This document shows, piece after piece, positions 59,995-64,000 of a stretch of DNA of 64,000 nucleotides. Position 1 is the stretch's first letter. Each line of letters begins with the position of its first letter. Origin of the DNA: JBMYRH01 sp049602155 (GTDB lineage: Bacteria > Myxococcota_A > UBA9042 > PHBI01 > JBMYRH01). The position numbers and the translations under genes are program-made. The notes below the pieces were generated by a model. The model was not told the DNA's origin and made no database searches. It worked only from the letters and a program-made list of their open reading frames with translations. The DNA lies in the NCBI GenBank assembly GCA_049602155.1, contig JBMYRH010000026.1:13871-77870 (forward strand), written 5' to 3'.

Positions 59995-62348
59995 TCTGCA
60001 CCCCCTGTGACCACGACAGAGCCGGTCGGGCTGCTCTCGACGGACGCGGTGAGCGGCAAGTCGACGCGGTCGAAGCTCGCCTCGGTGTACTCGACGGTGA
60101 TCGGCTCTGTATCCGGTATGTCATCCAGCAGCTTGAACCGGAAGCCGACGACGCGGGCCTCTGGGCCAACCTCGCCATTCGGTCCTATCACGGCGGGCGT
60201 GACCGGGACGTCGACCGAGGATTGATGCACGAAGGTGACGCTCACCCAGTCGGCCCAGTCGGCGATGTTGTTCGGGACGAGCAACATGCTGTGGCCGCTC
60301 TGGAGTGGCTGGGAGCTGCACCCCGTGCCATCAGCGCCACAAGTCAGGGCATCGAAGGGCCAGCAGCTCGCGCCAAAGCAGTAGGAGTCGACCAGCTGGT
60401 CGAGGGCGAGCTTTGTGCCGTCCCAACCAAAGCGCACGTTGGCGCCCGTCGCGGGGAGCAGCTCCGCGCTCGCTCGCGCGACGCGCAGCGTGCACTCGAC
60501 CGTCTCATCTTTGGCGCCCGAGATCTCGCAGAGCGGGCCGAGGGGGCACAGATCCACGATCTCATAGAGGCAGCCCTTGGATGGGGAGCAGGAGTCGACG
60601 GTGCACTCGAGCGAGTCGTCGCAGTTGGTGTCCATCAACGCGCCGCATTGGCCGGTCTCAGGGGCACAGGTCCAGCCATCCTGACATTGATAGCCGTCTG
60701 AGGGGCAGACGACCTCGGTCCCGGGGATCTTGGTACAGACGCCATCGAGGCACGCGAGCTCGCCTAGGCACAGGTTCTCGGCCTCAAGTGGTCCGCAGTC
60801 GGCGTCAATCGCGCACCCGCAGGCCGCGATGTCGGGGGTGCCGCCACACACACCGTCGGTGCATGTGTCGTTCAGGCTGCAGCTGTCTCCGTCGTCGCAG
60901 CTGCCCTCTACATTCGCGACGCCACAGCCGTCGTCGCTACACGTATTGGTCGTGCATGGGTTGCCATCGTCGCACGCGCTGTCCTCGGCGGTGTAGACGC
61001 AGCCAGTGGCCGCATCGCAGCTGTCGGCTGTGCACGCGACGCTGTCGTCACAGCTGATGGGGACGCCCAGGCAGGTGCCTGTGGCGTCACAGGTGTCGTC
61101 GCTCGTGCACGCGCTCTCATCGTCGCAGGCGTCCCCTGTCTTTGGCGTGAAGCTGCAGGAGCCCGTCGCGGGGTTACAGGCGGCTGTTCCGCACTGGCCG
61201 GCGAGCGCGGTGCAGTCGACAGCGAGGTTGGCGTCAAAGGTGCAGCTTCCCGCCCCGTCACAGGTCCCGATCTCTGTGCACAGGTTGTCGCCCGTGCAGC
61301 TCTCACCGGAGGCAGCCTCAGCGTCGCCAGCGCAAGCGCCGGCGGTGCAGACGTCATTCGTCGTGCATGGGTTACCGTCGTCGCAGCTGCCCTCACTGGG
61401 CGTGAATACACAGGCGCCATCGACGCAGGCGTCGTCGGTGCATGGGTTGCCGTCGAAGCAGACCGCGTCGCCGCAACTGCTCCCTGCGTCAGCTGTCACG
61501 AGCAGGTCGCCCTGGCTCGCGACGGGGAGCGCGACGCTCCCGGCGGCCTGGGCCTCCGTGATGGACAAGGTGACCGTCTCGGTGTCGTCTGGGATCGCGG
61601 TGAGCTCAAAGCGGAGCATGGCCACGCGGCTCTCACCGATGACGGCGCCCCCCTCGTCGAGGTAGGCCTGAGAGACGGGTTCGCTGTCGAGCGGGTGTGA
61701 GAAGTTCACGTCGCCAGTCCCATCCCAGCTGCCCGCTGCCTCGGGGTTCAGCGTGACCACGTGGCCGGTGGAGAGCGCATCCCCCGAGCCTGTCATGAGG
61801 TTCTCAAGGCAGTTTTCACCGACGCACTTGAGGTCGACGAGGCCGATGAATTTCACAACGTCTTCGCTGTAGAGCGCGTTCACTGTGACCTGCGTCGCCG
61901 GAGGGAAGCCTTGCTGGGCACGGGCGATGTGGACGGGGCAATCGAAGACATCACCGGTGGTGCCGTCCAAGATGCAGCTGGCTTCAGGCTGACTGGGCGT
62001 GGGCTCTTCGACGTCCTCTGGCCCAGTGACGTCCTCGACGACATCGGGCTCCGGCGTGACATCGGGCTCCGGCGTGACATCGGGCTCCGGCGTGACGTCG
62101 GGCTCCGGCGTGACGTCGGACTTCGTGTTCGTGTCCGGTGCTGGCTCGACGTCCGGTACGACTGGGACGTCAGGCTCTGGGTCGGTCCCGGCGTCACCTG
62201 CCGTGGCGTCCGGTTGGTCCGGACTGTCTGGTGCGGTGATGTCGTCCTGGATCGCTGGCCCGCCATCTGTCGATGAGCAGGCCGCCAAGAGCGCCACCAT
62301 CGTTACTGTGAGCGTGACGCGTCGGAGCGTACAAAGTGATCGTGTCAT
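59991..62348 (-). CDS. Lipoprotein with two cohesin-like domains flanking EGF-like Cys repeats
   Basis: A 785-residue lipoprotein. The ATG at 62348 has AAGG six bases upstream and yields MTRSLCTLRRVTLTVTMVAL followed by LAAC (Cys24); an ATG at 62393 adds 15 residues without benefit. A DVTPEP repeat spacer runs to about residue 125. Two beta-sandwich domains of about 150 residues, CILDGTTGDVFDCPVHIARA (about 125-275) and CEISGAKDETVECTLRVARA (about 620-780), have the strand pattern of cohesins, including VNFSHP/VTFVHQ and MLRFELTAI/VGFRFKLLD. Between them are CDDGNPCTTNDVC-type repeats. The downstream giant protein carries a dockerin-like motif and overlaps this gene by ATGA, so a cohesin-dockerin type attachment is likely. 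The cohesin assignment is by pattern only. Confidence 0.85.
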   Translation of the reverse strand: MTRSLCTLRRVTLTVTMVALLAACSSTDGGPAIQDDITAPDSPDQPDATAGDAGTDPEPDVPVVPDVEPAPDTNTKSDVTPEPDVTPEPDVTPEPDVTPEPDVVEDVTGPEDVEEPTPSQPEASCILDGTTGDVFDCPVHIARAQQGFPPATQVTVNALYSEDVVKFIGLVDLKCVGENCLENLMTGSGDALSTGHVVTLNPEAAGSWDGTGDVNFSHPLDSEPVSQAYLDEGGAVIGESRVAMLRFELTAIPDDTETVTLSITEAQAAGSVALPVASQGDLLVTADAGSSCGDAVCFDGNPCTDDACVDGACVFTPSEGSCDDGNPCTTNDVCTAGACAGDAEAASGESCTGDNLCTEIGTCDGAGSCTFDANLAVDCTALAGQCGTAACNPATGSCSFTPKTGDACDDESACTSDDTCDATGTCLGVPISCDDSVACTADSCDAATGCVYTAEDSACDDGNPCTTNTCSDDGCGVANVEGSCDDGDSCSLNDTCTDGVCGGTPDIAACGCAIDADCGPLEAENLCLGELACLDGVCTKIPGTEVVCPSDGYQCQDGWTCAPETGQCGALMDTNCDDSLECTVDSCSPSKGCLYEIVDLCPLGPLCEISGAKDETVECTLRVARASAELLPATGANVRFGWDGTKLALDQLVDSYCFGASCWPFDALTCGADGTGCSSQPLQSGHSMLLVPNNIADWADWVSVTFVHQSSVDVPVTPAVIGPNGEVGPEARVVGFRFKLLDDIPDTEPITVEYTEASFDRVDLPLTASVESSPTGSVVVTGGAE
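62041..62119 (-). repeat. 18-bp tandem repeats coding DVTPEP
   Basis: Four and a half near-identical direct repeats of the unit gacatcgggctccggcgt. They encode DVTPEP on the minus strand in the spacer after the lipobox of the cohesin-like lipoprotein. Confidence 0.85.
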
Positions 62349-62744
62349 GGTCGCCTTCCCTCTAAAGCCGATTGGACGTCGTGTGCTTGGCACACGTAGA
62401 CGGGGAGATTAGCACGTTCGGTCGAGTGATGGCTACGCTGCTGAAGGCCTGCGTAACCCTTTTAAAACAGTGCTTTGGCGCGGTGTGACGGACTTCAACG
62501 TTTGGGGGCGGCAAGTGACGCAGCTGTTTGAGGCCCGTGATGGAGCTGAAATCGATGCGAAGGGGACGCGCCAAGACCTCCGGGTGACGTGCGAGGACGA
62601 TGGCGGTCCAGGGCGCAGACTTTTCGCGGGTCATCGCGCTTTGTCGCGATCTGCGTCAGGATGTCAGGGCGTCATGCGACGAGCCGCGATGTGCACATCA
62701 GGCGGACGTCAGCGGCGACGATGCACACGAGCCAGGAGACTACA
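62349..62744. other. Intergenic region between divergent lipoprotein genes
   Basis: About 400 bases that must hold the promoters of the cohesin-like lipoprotein operon (minus) and the peptidase (plus). Besides the inverted repeat at 62380-62396 I see no clear promoter pair. An open plus frame (62470-62744) and the upstream extension of the peptidase frame have unlikely composition and no ribosome-binding site. Confidence 0.5.
62380..62396. promoter_or_regulatory. Inverted repeat upstream of the cohesin-like lipoprotein gene
   Basis: CGTGTGC-TTG-GCACACG, perfect seven-base arms with a three-base centre, 31 bases upstream of the lipoprotein start at 62348. The position suits an operator or a leader hairpin. 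It lies beside an acgtcgtg/cacacgtag extension that is not symmetric. Confidence 0.5.
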
Positions 62745-63902
62745 ATGAAGATGACTTGGTGCCTCATCGTGGGCGTCGCGCTCGCGGCCCCGGCTTGCGG
62801 AGATGATCCAGATGATCCGGCATGCGAACTTCAGCACTTTGATCTCGACCACCAGGCCAGCGACGAGTCAGGCGCCGATGCGCTGGGCGAAGCGGTGCGC
62901 CCTCGGCACGGTGTCTACATGGCGACCTTGGCGCTCGGTACCCCGGCCCAGGAGGTCAACGCGATCATCGACACGGGGAGCGCCAACCTGGTGGTGATGG
63001 GGCCGGGCTGTGACGGCTGTGATGCGGTAGATTACAACCCGGAGACCTCGACGACAGCTTCAGAGCCTGGGGCAGCCTTCACTGTGATGTACGGCTCAGC
63101 GGCGCTCAGCGCGACCACCAACAGCGACATGGTGGGGCTACCTTGCGGTGACTCGGTCGAGGCGAGCTTTGGTGTGGCGACCGAGGTCGCGCACCTCCCA
63201 TCGAGCATCCTGGGCCTGGCTTATCAGTCGCTCGCCGAGCCTTCTGGCGCGCCGCTCACCCCGTGGCTTGACGCGATGGTCGACGGCGGGGTGCTCGCCG
63301 ACATCTTCTCGCTCCGCCTCTGTGGCGCGGGGCGCTCGGGGAGCCACCTCAAGCTCGGGGGGATGGATGAGAGCGTCGACGCCTCGGCGCTGGCCTACAC
63401 GCCGATCGTTGAAGAGCGCTACTACGCCATCTCGCCGCCGAGCTTTTCTATGGGCGAGACAGCGCTTGGGGAGGGTGCTGCGACGAGCATCGTCGACTCG
63501 GGGACGACGCTGATGCTCGTGCCCCAATCCGTGCATCAGGCGCTCGTTAGCGTGCTCAAGGCGGCCGCGGAGGCTCAGGGGGTCTCCGCTCAAATCCCCG
63601 ACGGCGTCTGGACCGAGAGCGCGAGCGACATCAGCGCCCGCGCCACGCTGACTGAGGCCGAGGTCGCTGCACTCCCGCCGCTGACCATGACGCTAAAAGG
63701 CGAGGCCACGGGCGACACATTCCAGCTTCAGGTGCCACCGGAGCGCTACTTTCGACGCGCGTCCTCCGGTGACGTCTATCTAGGGGTCCGCCCTGGCCCC
63801 GGCATGACCATCTTGGGGCAGGTCTTCATGGAGGGCCTGGACGTCGTATTCGACCGAGCTCAGAGCCGTATCGGCTTTGCGACCTCGAGCTGCGAGGATT
63901 AG
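62745..63902 (+). CDS. Pepsin-like aspartic peptidase (A1 family) lipoprotein
   Basis: A 385-residue aspartic peptidase. The ATG at 62745 has AGGAG six bases upstream and gives MKMTWCLIVGVALAAPAC (lipobox Cys18), so the enzyme is probably surface-bound. Both catalytic motifs of the bilobed pepsin fold are present: IIDTGSANLVVMG (N-lobe) and SIVDSGTTLMLVP (C-lobe). Y-containing flap sequence AAFTVMYGSAAL and a final IGFATSSC complete the layout. Four or more cysteines (GPGCDGCD, LPCGDS, RLCGAG) may form disulfides. Bacterial A1 peptidases are uncommon; the Shewanella shewasins are the known example. There is little room for a propeptide (about 35 residues after the lipobox). It may process the neighbouring giant surface proteins; that is inference. 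Confidence 0.92.
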   Translation: MKMTWCLIVGVALAAPACGDDPDDPACELQHFDLDHQASDESGADALGEAVRPRHGVYMATLALGTPAQEVNAIIDTGSANLVVMGPGCDGCDAVDYNPETSTTASEPGAAFTVMYGSAALSATTNSDMVGLPCGDSVEASFGVATEVAHLPSSILGLAYQSLAEPSGAPLTPWLDAMVDGGVLADIFSLRLCGAGRSGSHLKLGGMDESVDASALAYTPIVEERYYAISPPSFSMGETALGEGAATSIVDSGTTLMLVPQSVHQALVSVLKAAAEAQGVSAQIPDGVWTESASDISARATLTEAEVAALPPLTMTLKGEATGDTFQLQVPPERYFRRASSGDVYLGVRPGPGMTILGQVFMEGLDVVFDRAQSRIGFATSSCED

Positions 63903-63933
63903 AGGCCCGAGCGGGGACATCGCCGCGGTGGGC

Positions 63934-64000
63934 TCAGTCGTTCTCCCAGATGAAGGTCACGCTCTTGCCAGCGATGGAGTCAAAGTCGATCTTGGCGTCA
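63934..64000 (-). CDS. C-terminal end of a gene running off the right edge
   Basis: The last 67 bases contain a minus-strand frame that ends in TGA (63934-63936) and is open to the edge. It encodes DAKIDFDSIAGKSVTFIWEN plus a final Asp. Base composition and hydrophobic/charged alternation look coding. Too short to identify; it converges on the peptidase gene. Confidence 0.5.
   Translation of the reverse strand, partial: DAKIDFDSIAGKSVTFIWEND

Overview
The window is GC-rich, gene-dense bacterial DNA. It looks like a large-genome, predatory or surface-living deltaproteobacterial lineage (Myxococcota or the related Bradymonadales). The clues are many outer-membrane-type lipoproteins with Asp/Pro/Thr-rich spacers, Myxococcus-type Cys-rich repeats, tandem DUF1592/DUF1552 genes, PEGA and MopE-like modules, and very large secreted proteins (up to 3826 residues). 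This taxonomic guess is inference; there is no rRNA gene. I saw no tRNA, CRISPR array, complete insertion sequence, phage or replication origin.

Layout. 1-11,298: two DUF1552 genes, one truncated by the window edge. The complete one forms a minus-strand operon with two large lipoproteins that each carry eight fibronectin type III domains and a cytochrome-like C-terminus. 11,834-15,166: small secreted proteins around a pair of DNA methyltransferases (beta class and D12 class) with no recognisable nuclease. 15,227-24,341: a proline block (proC-proA-putA), pyroglutamyl peptidase, an alpha/beta hydrolase, a TauE-type permease and a PqqB-like lipoprotein. 24,338-38,207: a 2943-residue modular lipoprotein (C-type lectin-like, receptor-L-like and DUF1566 domains) with an upstream PEGA protein, then several lipoproteins of unknown role.

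38,292-46,056: the most interesting metabolic locus. A LysR regulator diverges from a tight operon of tryptophan 2,3-dioxygenase, a luciferase-like flavin monooxygenase, an asparaginase-II family hydrolase and two LigB-type proteins resembling the beta and alpha subunits of 2-aminophenol 1,6-dioxygenase. A ferritin-like diiron protein follows. I infer a non-canonical tryptophan or aminophenol ring-cleavage pathway.

46,282-62,348: a minus-strand surface-protein operon. A 785-residue lipoprotein with two cohesin-like domains overlaps by ATGA a 3826-residue protein that has an N-terminal dockerin-like motif and about 70 Cys-rich repeats. The 3' end of the giant gene continues in frame past two TGA codons into two further homologous C-terminal modules, and each TGA is followed at the same distance by the same short hairpin. 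62,745-63,902: a pepsin-like aspartic peptidase lipoprotein, then the tail of one more minus-strand gene.
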